From the NCBI GenBank assembly GCA_964016885.1, contig OZ024743.1, forward strand, positions 10,524,439-10,588,438: a DNA stretch of 64,000 nt, in the 5' to 3' direction. This DNA comes from Eledone cirrhosa (taxonomy: Eukaryota; Mollusca; Cephalopoda; Octopoda; Eledonidae). The first letter of the stretch is position 1; each line of letters opens with the position of its first letter. A program made the position numbers and the translations under genes. The notes beneath the pieces were generated by a model, which did no database searches, was not told the origin of the DNA, and was given only the letters and a program-made list of their open reading frames with translations. Shown here one piece after another: positions 23,076-34,580 of the stretch.

Positions 23076-24550
23076 TTTTCTATTGGTAACACCAGAGGCA
23101 TCTTATCAGATCTAAACCTAGGACACAATTCTTGTATAGAATTCAAACTTAAGCACTATCTAGTATGAGATGAACTTTGTTCAGTGTATTGTAGCATGTC
23201 ACCTTCATAGTGCTAGTGAGAAGAGTATGGGATAAAATTGTACTAAAACATGGAAAAGGGAAATAAAAAGAAATCAATGAACATTAAAATGTAGGTATCT
23301 AAAATAACCTCACTGAAATGTCTTCAAAATGAAATGAAGATCTTTAAGATATTAATGCAGAAGATAAGTATCTTTACTGATTTCAATTACTCACTGTAAG
23401 AACATTTTTTTTCTTTCCTTATAGAATTTTCAAATCAAAAACTACTTCTTAGCAATAGCTGATAAAATTTATTAATATAGGATATATAGGATGCTTTTGT
23501 TGCAAAGTGTTTTCTTTATTTGTCTAAGTTGCTTTATTATTATTATTATTATTATTATTAGCAGTGTTATTATTTGCTTTTACTTGTGCTAAATGAGATT
23601 TGGGAATTAAAAGAAAATAGATTTTATTGATGGAAGTTTAACTTTGGGATATATCTTGAAATATTTTATTGATGTTTGCTGGTCTCTTATGATTTACTTT
23701 CTTTATCAACAACAAAACCATTGAATGACAAAGGAAGTTGAATAAATAAACTAATGACAACTTTGAGGAAAATGTCTGATATATTAATAGGATTTGATTT
23801 AATGTAATCTCAGTCTGCAAGATTGATGAACTTATTTGACATAAACTTTTTAGTGTACATTATTTAGAAGAATCACTTCAACAATTAAAACATATTCTTC
23901 TTAAGCCTGACATGATTGTTTCAAATATATATTACATGCAGACACACACACACACATAATATATGAGTGTGTGTGTAATATACATATATATATATATGCA
24001 CAGACAACATGCAATACACAACACATATATACATACATACACATATATATATATATATTGGTTTATTTATATTATTATATTCTAATCAACATATCTTTAA
24101 TAATTATATTGATATTTATTTAATAATAGTAATATATATTGAAAATAATTGCATTTGCTATTCTAAGCAGGTTTAAAATTAAGTATGGATGGAAATAATG
24201 ATCTTAATTAACAAATGTGATATTAGTAGACAAACAAATGGGTAAGGTTCAAAACATATCACGTAATATATAGAAGAAATGCATACAAAATGGATCAACT
24301 TACTTTGTAATGAAAATGTTCTATTCAAAATATTTTAAGTGTTTTTTTTTTTCAATAATGATGGGATATTAAAATATCTTTGTTGGTGAATTTCAAGAAC
24401 TTTTACAGGTTTTTGAAACTCTACTACAGATAAAAATGTTCAGAATCTATCTAATAAATTCAGAACTGTTACTCGTTTTAGATCTATCCTTTATTATACT
24501 GATGCAGCTGAAACTGTTCTTGGTTTTATGATACAAAACTGTTCGTTGAG
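23076..24550. other. AT-rich noncoding stretch with microsatellites
   Basis: An ATT run lies at 23534-23561 and CA/TA compounds at 23938-24058. No gene is visible. Confidence 0.55.
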
Positions 24551-24735
24551 TAACATCCTCATCAACATCATCATTGCCATTTAATGTCTATTTTCGATGC
24601 TTGCACGGTTTGGACAGATTGTCATGTACAGAGACTAGACTGGTCAGGTGACTATATCTTGCTCAAAATGTTCCAGTTCTGGCTTGGCTTCTAGGATTGG
24701 ATAACCTTCTTAATGCCAACTACTTTACAGCATAT
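24551..24735 (-). repeat. LINE/SINE 3' tail module, diverged
   Basis: It opens with catcctcatcaacatcatca, then a diverged CCATGCTAGC block and gattggataaccttcttaat, the counterpart of ctggatgcccttcctaac. It stops after about 180 bases. Confidence 0.6.
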
Positions 24736-26305
24736 TAATAGTTTTCTAAAATCCTTTCCTCATAATTTTATGTAAAACTTTGTTCCACACCCTAACTTAA
24801 TAATGTGAATGATAATTATATTAATAAATCTCTCCAAATAATTGATTATTTTCAATGTAATTAAAAAAAAAGTCATTTAAATGTATTAATGAAAGGGTTG
24901 ATAAAATATGATGTCTGTAATCTAAACATGGACCTCAGAATCTTGTACCATTTACCATTCGGAGAATGCACATAAAAATATTATATTATTTTATGGACAT
25001 ATTTAGTATCTAGCATGCCTGAAATGGTTTCTCTGCCTGCTGGAATTAGTTAATAAATCTCCCTCTAAACACCATACTGTAATAAAAAATAAAAAGAATC
25101 ATTGGATAATGCAATCCTAGATACACTGACACCAAAAACAAAAACTGGGATGATAACGACTGGAAAATCTTTGATTAGTTCTGATCTGGGGCTAAATAAC
25201 AACAGTGAGTATCAATAAATCAAGACATAACTTGAATAAAAGTATTAATATCTTATGGGATTATGATGGATAGATAATATTTCCATTCCAAGAATGTTTT
25301 ATAAGTAAAATAAGTTGTTACAACTGATCTGATAAAGCTGAATTGATAAATATGATATGGAGAATAAATATAAACATTTGATAAATAATGTGAACATAAT
25401 TGCAGTAGCTTAATTATGGTGTACATGGTGGAAGTTAAATATATTGAGGATTATTCTATTAGTTTTATTTGTTTATCTGAGGATGAAATTCAGTGCTCAA
25501 AGCATTCTTAAGCCTTTATATATGGGAGAATCAAGGGAGTTGAATGAAGTTAGTGAATATTTATATTGATCTGCTATGGGTAAGTGGCCATTCTTGCTGT
25601 AGTTTAGCCCCAGATTAACCCTAATCAAACAGGCGTATGATCAAAGGCATTCCACTCATGGCTATCCTGTTGTTTTAGGAGTACATATGATAGTATTATG
25701 TGTTCTATGTTTATTTAGAATGGTAGGATGTAATTTGAGAAAGATTTAATTTCTATTTACTTGCAGGTTGAGCTACAGCATAGATAATCCATGACTATCT
25801 CAAAGTTAGTGGCTGTATAGATCACAAGTTCCAAAGGAGTCAGTTGCAGAGAGACAACTAGATCAATTGTTTATTAGTACAGAGTTTATGAAGTGAGGCA
25901 GAGTAAGAAAGAGAATTATGAGCATGTTCATCATATCAGTTTAGATAAAGACATTTCAAAAGAACTGAGGTCACAGAAGTATTCATGAAAAAGAAAAAAA
26001 AATAGATGAAAAGACAGTAGTTAAAGAGAGTATATAAGTTTGGTTTTACAGATCATTTACAGAATTTTTCTTGGATATAGTCATGTGATAGGAATTAATA
26101 TGGTGGGTGATGCACCATTTCAAATAAGCAAAAAGAGTTAGTATCATATTTATCCATTTAGCTTCATCAGATCAGTTGTAGCAACTTTAAGACATAGAAA
26201 ACTAAACATTTTAATATATATGGGCATTTGTATTTCTTTGAGAACTGGATGTACTCACCAAAGTTATGATGTTAAACACATAAAGTAAGTTCATTTACTT
26301 GTGTT
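24736..26305. other. AT-rich noncoding stretch
   Basis: No gene, RNA gene or recognised repeat in about 1.5 kb. Confidence 0.55.
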
Positions 26306-26445
26306 CATCATCATCATCATCATCACTGTTTAACGTCCATTTTTCCATGATAGCATGGGTTAGACGAGTTATCCTGTTGTGAGCAATGCCAGGTCAGGTG
26401 ACCCTGTAGAACTGATTTTGGCTGAATGGCCTTCCTAACGTTGTT
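26306..26445 (-). repeat. LINE/SINE 3' tail module, short
   Basis: An ATC run (26307-26323), then tgtttaacgtccatttttcc, atagcatgggttagacgag, aatgccaggtcaggtgacc and a shortened ctgaatggccttcctaacg. It is an end-only copy. Confidence 0.75.
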
Positions 26446-26514
26446 ATTCAGGAATAGTGGACTAGAAACATAATTTTGTTTCTTTGCAACACAAAATACC
26501 TGTACTATATCACC

Positions 26515-26805
26515 ATTGTGAAAGCAGGTGGCTTGGTGGTTAAAGAGTTGGATTCATAATCACAGGGTTGTGAGTTGGATTCTGAACCAGTTCAGTCAGC
26601 TGTAGAAATGAGTTGTGACATCAGTGGTGCCAAGTTGCATTGGCCTTTGCATTCCCCTTGGATAACATTAGTAGCTTGGAGAGGGAAGTCTGGTATGCAT
26701 AGGTAACTGCTAGTCTTCTACAAAAACACCTTTGTTCAGTCTTGTACCTAGGAGGAAAACTTTCTAGGTACAAAACCCATGGTCATTTGTGATAGAAGGG
26801 TGTCT
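26515..26805 (+). mobile_element. SINE family C
   Basis: Head aggtggcttggtggttaaag, B-box-like tgtgagttggattctgaac, then the family C block: agtggtgccaagttgcattg, gcctttgcattccccttgg, ggtatgcataggtaactgc and aggaggaaaactttctagg. Part of the middle of the body is missing relative to 22712-23075. Confidence 0.7.
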
Positions 26806-27107
26806 TTACCCTTTAGTACTTTTGAGTATGACATGCCTGTAGCATATGATTTTATACATATTGTCATGTTACCATATTTCTAATGAAAGACATCACCTAT
26901 GATTGTCAATTATTTTTTTAATAATCATGAATATGGAGGGATTATAACTAAATTATGCATCATTAAGCTAATGCTTGGAACATAACTTAACAAGGTTCTT
27001 ATAGAAAATTAAGATGGGCACTTTCTGTATAAATAAAAAAACTTGATAATAAACAACTTAATATAGAAACAGAGCGTTTACAGGTTGTTTTGTATAAAAC
27101 CTGTTAA
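26806..27107. mobile_element. MITE family D (piggyBac-like)
   Basis: Begins TTAC-CCTTTAG (26806) and ends near TTAA (27104-27107). It shares accatatttctaatgaaaga and aacataacttaacaa with 47505-47762. The left target site has one change from TTAA and the right terminal GGG is lost, so the copy is old. Confidence 0.55.
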
Positions 27108-27309
27108 CCTTAGGGATAGAGAAGTAAAGGTCAGGGGCTTAACTTTAGCTTCAGTGAATGAAAGATAAATCTTCCCTTGGATATGTTGCCAGACAACATT
27201 TTCAGATGATCTTGCATTTATTTCTACAGATATGCAATCTGCGACACAGAAATATGTATATTGCACTCAAATATGCAAGAAAACATATTCAATGGATTTG
27301 AACTCAAGA

Positions 27310-27530
27310 CCTATAATAATTGTTTCTACTTTTGACACAAGGCCAGCAATTACCCCAGTGCACTACTGGTACTTTCTTTTATCGACCCCGTAAGGATGAA
27401 AGGCAAAGTTAACCTCAGCAAGATTTGAACTCAGAACGTAAATGGTCATAACTCTATGCTGCAAAGCATGGTGTATGTCACTCTACCGATGTGGTCCCGT
27501 ACCCAGCCAACCTCATCCTTTTGCTTTTCT
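27310..27530 (-). mobile_element. SINE family B
   Basis: On the minus strand the body is clear (gaggttaactttgcctttc, cggggtcgataaaag, ggccttgtgtcaaaagtag). The head from about 27490 onward deviates from the consensus. Confidence 0.8.
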
Positions 27531-27654
27531 GGGGCTATAAGCTATATGACAAAATCTTACAGGTTCTACCTAACCATGTAACCATCCAGCCAACCAACTA
27601 GCCATTCAATCAGCTTTCTTGAAGGCACGCATAGCAGAATTACCAATTTATCAA

Positions 27655-27779
27655 TAAATTGGCCTTCCTTAAAAAGAATTGGTTAAGGACAGCCAGGACA
27701 CTGGTTAGTGGAATAGAGTGGGGAGATACTCTCAATCCATGCCAAATGGAAAATGGATGCAAAACCATTGATGATGATA
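27655..27779 (+). repeat. LINE/SINE 3' tail module, diverged
   Basis: It contains ctcaatccatgccaaatgg and gatgcaaaaccattgatgat, matching the CCATGCTAGC...ACGTAAAA...GATGAT order of the LINE tail. Confidence 0.5.
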
Positions 27780-27940
27780 TGTGTTGAGATGTTGCAGTGA
27801 TGGTGTTGATTATGGTGGTGGTGGTAGTGGTGATGGCACTGGCAGCAGCACCAGTGGTGGTGGTGGTGGCAGTGAAGGTGAGGTTAATGATGGTTGTGTT
27901 GGTGGTTCTACTGTGGTGAGGTAATGGTTGCAGTTGGTAT
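27780..27940. repeat. GGT/GTG-rich simple repeat
   Basis: Interrupted GGT, GTG and GCA trinucleotide sequence. No frame has features beyond low complexity. Confidence 0.8.
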
Positions 27941-28744
27941 GGGAGAGGAGATAGATGATAGCTGAGATGGTATTTAAGTAGTTACTATGTGCATTTTACC
28001 TTTTGATTCTATTTTTGTTATCTTTTTTCATCCGCCAAACGTAGCCGACCTTGATGGAAGGGAATTATCAAAAGGGAGAAAGTTACTGACGTGTTAAATA
28101 ATGACTAATCATTGCTGGAATAAAACATTTTATCTCAGAGAGAGGAAGAGGGAGATAATAATTTTTATCGACCAACTGTCAAAGTGGAGTGGGAGGGAGA
28201 TAAAATACATTTTGCTTCTGCACATTCTTTTTACATCTTTCATCTGATTTTGGATAATCACAGGTCAGAAACAGGAAATAGAATTAACAACAGAATGTGA
28301 AAATAGCAACAGAAATGCAGGCATTGACTTTAATACAGGATGATGGAGACAGAAACAGTGAATGTGCTATTGTTACTAGCTGCATTGATCAGTGATGTAT
28401 GGTGTTATTTAGGTCACAGAACATAGAATTGTACAGTGTAATTTAAGGAATATAGATAACTGATGATGTATCATGTACATAGATACAATGTAAAGAAGAG
28501 ATCATAAGTCTGATAGATATAACTTACATATCCTGAATGTGTGCACACATGTACATGCATACTTATGTGTGAGTTTCGGTTTTGGTTATGCACTCATACA
28601 TATAGAACATTAGAGTGTGAGAATCAATTTTGCACTCTTCCTACAGAAAAGTTGTCCCCTTCCTTATAGTTTAACAGTTAGATTCCTTATAAATATTTCT
28701 CAATTCACCACAAGTCATATGTCTTCTCCTTTTTCACTCACTTA
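27941..28744. other. Noncoding stretch
   Basis: No gene or recognised repeat is visible. Confidence 0.5.
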
Positions 28745-29700
28745 TTTCTGGGAAGAGTCGTCAGCAGGTCTTGTCAGAAGCAACCATCTCCAATTGGTCC
28801 AGATCGAACCTCAAGCAAGACCAGCCAAGCTCATAGATGTTATCCAAATATTTTGCTCAGGGTCTTCCCCTGGGTCTCCTGCCAGTTGTTTTTTTCCCAT
28901 AAAATCTGTCGAGTGATTCTTTTTTGATAGATTCTAACCACATGTCCATTGTATCAGAGCTATAATCTCTTAGTAACAGTTCTGTCTGGGGCAAATCTCT
29001 GATCTCTGAGTTACACACTCTGTCAAGTAATGTTATTCCAAAGACCCTTCAGCAAAATCCCATTTTGGCTGCTTGTATTCACGATCATATACTTTCGGTT
29101 ATTTCCCAAGATTCATGACCATAGGCAGAGTTGGCATGAATGTCCAATTGAAGGTAATTAGTTTGGCTTTTACACCTACATTCTTTTTTCTGAAGTTGGT
29201 GCATTATTGCAATAACACCTGGAATTCTTGCACTTAATTCAGCCTCCTGCCTTCTATCACTCATGAACATAGCCCTGAGATACTTGAATTCTCTACCTGC
29301 TTCAATGGAATGCCACTCACATGTAAAATGCACTGCACAGGCTTCTTTGACTGGACAAGTGGCTCAGTCATCACACCACTGGTTTTTATTTCTGCCATGC
29401 AAACCTTTCAGCAGTAAACCTTTCAAGTGCATGTCTGTTATCACCTTCTGCTGAGTTAAGTAACACTATGTTGGTCACAAGTTCCAGCTGACCGATTCTG
29501 CACAATATAGTCTTGATACCACTTCAAACCCAGCTGCACAAGTCAATCCTGTCTATGAAGGTTATGAACAGGAGAGGTGAGAGTATGCAGTCTTGGCAGA
29601 GTCTGACACCCACATTGAATGTTTTCAGTATAGCACCATTTATCTGAACACAAATACTAGAGATCTGCAACCTGAATTATCTGCAACCTGGGACTACCTA
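28745..29700 (-). mobile_element. LINE-2 family, 3' half, minus strand
   Basis: The frame at 29085-29333 (-) reads EAGREFKYLRAMFMSDRRQE and later AYGHESWEITESI. These match the FKYLG...SDGR...YGHESW pattern found after the catalytic domain of many LINE reverse transcriptases. Flanking words (ctgatctctgagttacacac, acccaag-type word, cttttacacctac) are shared with 15640-15935 and 40855-44110. The direction runs from about 29700 to 28745, with the 3' end near 28745. Several stops show it is inactive. Confidence 0.75.
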
Positions 29701-30116
29701 AAACCAAAAAAAGGCCACAAAACTGACAGGTCCAGCTTGACCTCCAGGATAAAGTGAAAAGTGCTGGAGGATGAGGAAATCAGGATCAGGTATGCAGATA
29801 CTTTTACATCTAAATTCAGAGAACTTTTCTTATAAGCAGAGGGGGGGGGGGGGTAGACAAAATGTAACTAGTGAAAATAATAGGATAGGTATTTATATAA
29901 TGGGAGGATGCTCAAACCAGAGATAAATGGCAGAGCCTATGAAATAAAATCTTTTGAGAGCTGAATATCTTTTGATGTTTTTATTGATGTTGCAAAGCAA
30001 AAAGTATTTTTATAAAGACCCATAGCATGGAGATAATCAATCAAATGATTAAAAGCAACCTTCTATGATAGATTTTAGTTGAAACATAGATTGAAATTGT
30101 GCAGATGCAGGTTGTC

Positions 30117-30119
<3 letters not shown>
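29701..30119. other. Noncoding stretch with G homopolymer
   Basis: 13 consecutive G residues lie at 29841-29853. No gene is visible. Confidence 0.6.

Positions 30120-30149
<30 letters not shown>
30120..30149. repeat. Poly-T tract
   Basis: 30 T residues. On the minus strand this is poly-A, possibly the tail of an unrecognised minus-strand retrotransposed sequence to the left. Confidence 0.9.
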
Positions 30150-30152
<3 letters not shown>

Positions 30153-30159
30153 GACCATG

Positions 30160-33100
30160 CTGTAAAATGGAGGGGTAGAGAGGGCCCTTGAGTCTAGTAA
30201 GACATCCTCTCTAGTGCTGGTGGCACAAATAAAAGCACCCAGTCCATGCTGTAAAGTGGCGCTGGTGTTAGGAAGGGCATCCAACCAGTGTATCAATGCC
30301 AAAAAGCTTATCAGCACAGCAACAAAACAGCATAGAAAAATATGAAGACGTCGTATCTCAGAGTTGCAACACTTAATGTTGGCACTCTCAGAGGTAGATC
30401 TGCTGAAATAGCGGAGATGCTGGAGAGAAGGCAGGTGGATGTGTGCTGCGTGCAAGAGGTGAGATGGGGAGGTGCCTCTGCGAGACTAGTCGTAGGCAAG
30501 CGTCTTAGCTATAAGCTATTCTGGGTAGGTAAGGATGATGGGTTAGGGGGAGTAGGCATTTTCCTGGCTGAGAAATGGATCAATAAGACAATAGAGGTAG
30601 TTCGAGTTAGTAATCGAATAATTAAGCTTAGATTAGTTGTAGGTAGGAGACTACTGACAATTATCTCGGTCTATGCTCCCCAAGCAGGCCTAGGCAAAGA
30701 TGAGAAAGACTGCTTTTATGAGCAACTTTTGCAAACAACCACAATGACAGAGGACGGAGACATCGTTATGCTAGCAGGAGACTTCAATGGTCATGTTGGA
30801 CAGCTCCAGGATGGTTACACTGGGGTACATGGTGGGCACGGTTATGGTTCAAGAAATGAAGAAGGAGTGAGACTTCTTGAATTTTGTGATGCAAGTACAT
30901 TGACTATTTGCAACACAAACTTCCAGAAACCTGCCAATCACCTAATAACCTACAAATCTGGTGAGCACATAAGCCAGATTGACTTCCTGCTAGTTAGGCA
31001 GCGGGACAGGCAGATAGTGTACCCCACAGCATAGGTTAGTTGTTAGTGATATCTCAGTAAGCAAGAGATGGAATGAGACATATAGGAAGGTGTGGAGAAG
31101 AAAGGTCTGGAAGCTAAAAGACCTTTCACTAAAATTCAAATTTAGGAAAGCCCTTCAAGATGTATATGACGAAAAAGAAGACGATTTAGAGATGTATGAC
31201 ATAGATAATAACTGGAAGTTCTTACGTGACAACTTGCTGCAGGCTACTGATGAAACCTGTGGCTGGAGCAGAGCTCCAACCAGACAGAGTGACCTGGTGG
31301 TGGAACAGCACAGTAGATAAGGCTATTAGAGACAAAAGACTAGCATGGAAGGCTTGGAAAAAGGGTGGGAGTAGGGAAGAATATACAGCCACTAAGAGAG
31401 AAGCTAGACGTCGGGTGTACTTAGCACGCAGGGAGGCAGAGAGTAGGAGGTTTGCCAATGTTCTGCGACGGGAAGATCAGAGGCGTGCGGTGTTCCACAT
31501 TGCAAGGCAGTGTGTCAATGCAAATCAGGATGTTGTTGGTGATAAATGTGTCCGGGATGATGCCGGTGTACTTAGTGTCACGAATGACCAGAAAAAGGAG
31601 GCCTGGAAATGTCATTATGAAAGACTGATGAATGTGGAGAACGAATGGGAGAGAGAGAAATTACCCTTGGTAGATCCGACAGAGGGACCAGCTATTGAGA
31701 TTGACGAATATAGGGTCCAAGAGGCGATTAGGGAAATGAAAAATGGTAAGGCGGCCGGACCATCGGGAATAGTTGCTGAGATGCTGAAGGCATCAGGGGA
31801 CGTAGGCACTAAACTGGTTGCATGCATCATCAATCAGGCTATATATGGTGGTGTCATACCCAAAGACTGATGCAGCAGTATTCTCATAAATTGCTACAAA
31901 GGTAAAGGGGATGCTTTGGAGAGGAGCAATTATAGGGGTATAAAACTGATAGATCAGGTTATGAAAGAGGCAGAAAGGATTTTAGCACAACTAATTAGAG
32001 AAAGGGTCAAACTAGATGAGATGCAGTTTGGTTTTGTGCCTGGGAAGAGTACAACAGATGCCCTCTTCTTGGTGAGACAAATGCAAGAGAGGTTCTTAGA
32101 GAAGAATAAGCCACTATACTTAGCCTTTGTTGACCTAGAGAAGGCCTTTGATAGGGTACCCCGATCTGTCATCTGGTGGTCCCTAAGGAAGCTGGGTGTT
32201 GAGGAATGGCTTGTGAGGACAGTGCAAACTTTGTACAGAGGTACTCTCAGTAAAGTCAGGGTAGGAATGGAGTTTAGTGAGGAATTCCAGATACAAGTAG
32301 GAGTACATCAGGGTTCGGTCCTCAGCCCGCTCTTTTTCATTATAGTCCTCCAAGCCATAACAGAGGAGTTTAAGACTGGCTGTCCATGGGAACTTCTCTA
32401 TGCTGATGATCTGGCTCTTATGGCAGAATCAGTAGAGGAGCTAGAGAATAAATTCCGGCTATGGAAACAGCAGTTGGAAGCAAGAGGACTGAGAGTAAAT
32501 CTAGCTAAGACAAAAGTGTTGATGAGTAGAAAAGAGGACAAAACCCTGATTCCGTCAGGGAAATGGCCATGTTCGATATGCAGAAAAAGAACTGGCATAA
32601 ATTCTATAAAATGCACACAATGCAGGTCCTGGGTACACAAGAGATGTAGCGGGATAGCAGGCAAACTAACAGGTAGGGAGAAATATGTATGCAGTAGATG
32701 TACAGGGAAATTAGACAGTAGAAGTCGCACTGATAGACACATTTTTCAAATGCGAGAGGGCGCTATAGAAGTGGTGGATAGCTTCCGGTACCTAGGAGAT
32801 CAGATTAGCATGGGAGGAGGGTGTTCCGAGGCCATAGTATCTAGAATAAGGACTGGTTGGAAGAAGTTTAGGGAGCTGCTTCCTCTGTTGACGAAGAAGG
32901 GTTTCTCCCTGCGTACGAAAGGCCGGTTGTGTGAGGAACGCGATGCTGCATGGTAGTGAGACATGGGCAGCAACCGCAGAGGATATGCGACGGCTGGAGA
33001 GAAATGAGGCAAGCATGCTCCGTTGGATGTGCAGTGTAAATGTGCGTGAACGACCCAGCATAAATGTGTTGAGAGAGAAACTGTGTCTGAGAGGGATAGA

Positions 33101-33378
33101 ATGTAGTGTACGGGAGAGGAGACTGAGGTGGTATGGACATGTGATGCGCATGGAGGATGACCGATGGGTGAAGAAGTGCCAGGAAATGCCAGTTGAAGGA
33201 AGACGTGGTAGAGGTAGACCACGAAAAACATGGGCGGAGGTGGTGAGAACAGACCTCGGATCATTGAAGCTCACGGTGGAGATGACGAGGGACCGTGACG
33301 AGTGGAGAGATGCTGTGCTGAATAAGACCCGTCCCACCCTTGCAAGCAGGGAAAAGCGGACGTAAAATGATGATGATG
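30160..33378 (+). mobile_element. RTE-like LINE, copy B, nearly full length
   Basis: The polymerase region (30342-33365) covers the whole protein. Upstream, 30160-30300 resembles the 3' UTR module (tctctagtgctggtggc, gttaggaagggcatccaac); it may be this subfamily's 5' UTR or an older tail into which it inserted. The 3' end differs from copies A, C and D: right after the C-terminal codons come cccttgcaagcaggg, aaaagcggacgtaaa and four ATG/GAT units, with no long 3' UTR. That short end equals the last 45 bases of SINE family A. Confidence 0.9.
30342..33365 (+). pseudogene. LINE endonuclease-reverse transcriptase with C-terminal PHD-like finger (four lesions)
   Basis: The order matches copy A. 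30342-31034: endonuclease with VQEVRW, SVYAPQ, AGDFNGHVG and IDFLLV. About 33 bases around the last endonuclease motif are lost at about 31018 and the frame changes; QHRLVVSD then continues from 31027 to about 31290. A second frameshift precedes VTWWWN, after which the frame from 31226 runs to 31870. There a TGG is TGA (31868-31870) in VIPKDW. The same frame continues from 31871 to 32956 with FVDLEKAFDRVPR, LLYADDLAL and a finger with CSIC, CTQC, WVHKRC and CSRC. A short deletion near 32933 shifts to the last frame (32931-33365) with ETWAA, RRLRWYGHVMRM and GRGRPRKTW. The ATG at 30342 is probably the true start, as LRVATLNVGTL follows at once. Confidence 0.88.
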
Positions 33379-34380
33379 TATTGTATGTATGTGTATGTTA
33401 TCTTTTATTAATATAAGACAGCAACAAATATAAATATTGGCAAAAATTTGAAAAACCCCACTAGTACTCTAAGAATGAAGTCCTTTGTAAGAACTGTTCT
33501 ATGCACCATATTCTCTCTCTCTCTCTCTCTGAAATGACCCATTAGAAATCTTTATCCAGTGAGACTATTGTTCATAAATTATAATATAAAATAAATAGGA
33601 AAAATGACTAATTCCTGTCTGTAATACTACTTATATAACATGGGTGGAGCTTTCTTGTTTACTTGGTAATTTAGTCATAGCCTATCGTGTATTTATTAAG
33701 TGTATTTTGACTTAAAATTTGTCTTAACACAAATGATCCTTATTTTCAATATGCTATGGAATTAATTGAAATATATTTGGCAGCTACTTTGGTTAGCCAA
33801 GAGACTATGTCATTTTTTCACTGAGGAATGGTATTTGATTCTTATGACTGAGTTATAAAAATTCTACTTCGTGTATGGCATTGAAAGCATATTAATTCAG
33901 TGGTCCTGTATCTTTCCCAGAAACACTCATAAGAGAATGTAAGCTTGGTACTAAACACCAATAAGACTGTCTGTTATTTACTGACACTCCTAACAGCAGT
34001 AAAAAGTGAACTGGTTCATTAAGATCTTACTGTCTTGGCTTGTATATCACTGGTGATAAGATTGAACCATTGACCTGATAGTCTGTCTGACATTCTGATG
34101 CCTACAGCACATGTTAATTTGAATTTTTGATTTGTTGTTGCTGACTGTTCTCTGCAGCAATGCTTTCTCCACCATGTTTGCAGGGTGTAGCTGTGATATA
34201 TAGGGTGAAGGGTCCGTGCATGCAACGCATACAGTGCATACGTTATAGAATCTTGAGTTGATCAATTGCGTCAGTTGAAGCAAGCAGAATTTTGGCTGCT
34301 TACTAAAACGTAGACAGATAAAAAGATAACACACACATACATACATACAAACTCATACACGCAAACACACTTACTAAATC
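33379..34380. other. AT-rich noncoding stretch with CT repeat
   Basis: A CT run lies at 33506-33531. No gene is visible. Confidence 0.55.
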
Positions 34381-34580
34381 CTAGACCCATAAAAAGATAA
34401 CACACACACTAGATAACACTACATGCGGCTTTGACCGGGGGGGAGGGGTAAGGCTGCACAGCCCCACTTTCCGCCATGGCGATTGGACTGCATGCCCTGC
34501 TTTCCAGGTTATCCTTCGCCACTGGTAATATACTACCTGAACAGGTATGTAGAGTCTGTCCCACCCCTTTACTTTCATTA
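34381..34580. other. GC-richer patch with splice-like signals
   Basis: A short GC-rich island in AT-rich surroundings. tttccag (34501-34507) is followed by 37 bases and then gtatgt (34545-34550), which would fit a tiny exon, but no coding match is recognised. A 65-residue minus frame (34381-34578) and a plus frame (34483-34722) overlap it. Host exon, pseudogene or unknown repeat are all possible. Confidence 0.25.

Noticed and set aside
30075..30455. 126-codon minus frame with poly-lysine
   Set aside because: The lysines come from the poly-T tract and the rest is antisense to LINE copy B.
32398..33337. Long minus frames opposite the LINE copy B coding region
   Set aside because: Antisense shadows of the polymerase frame; the same shadows appear opposite copies A, C and D.
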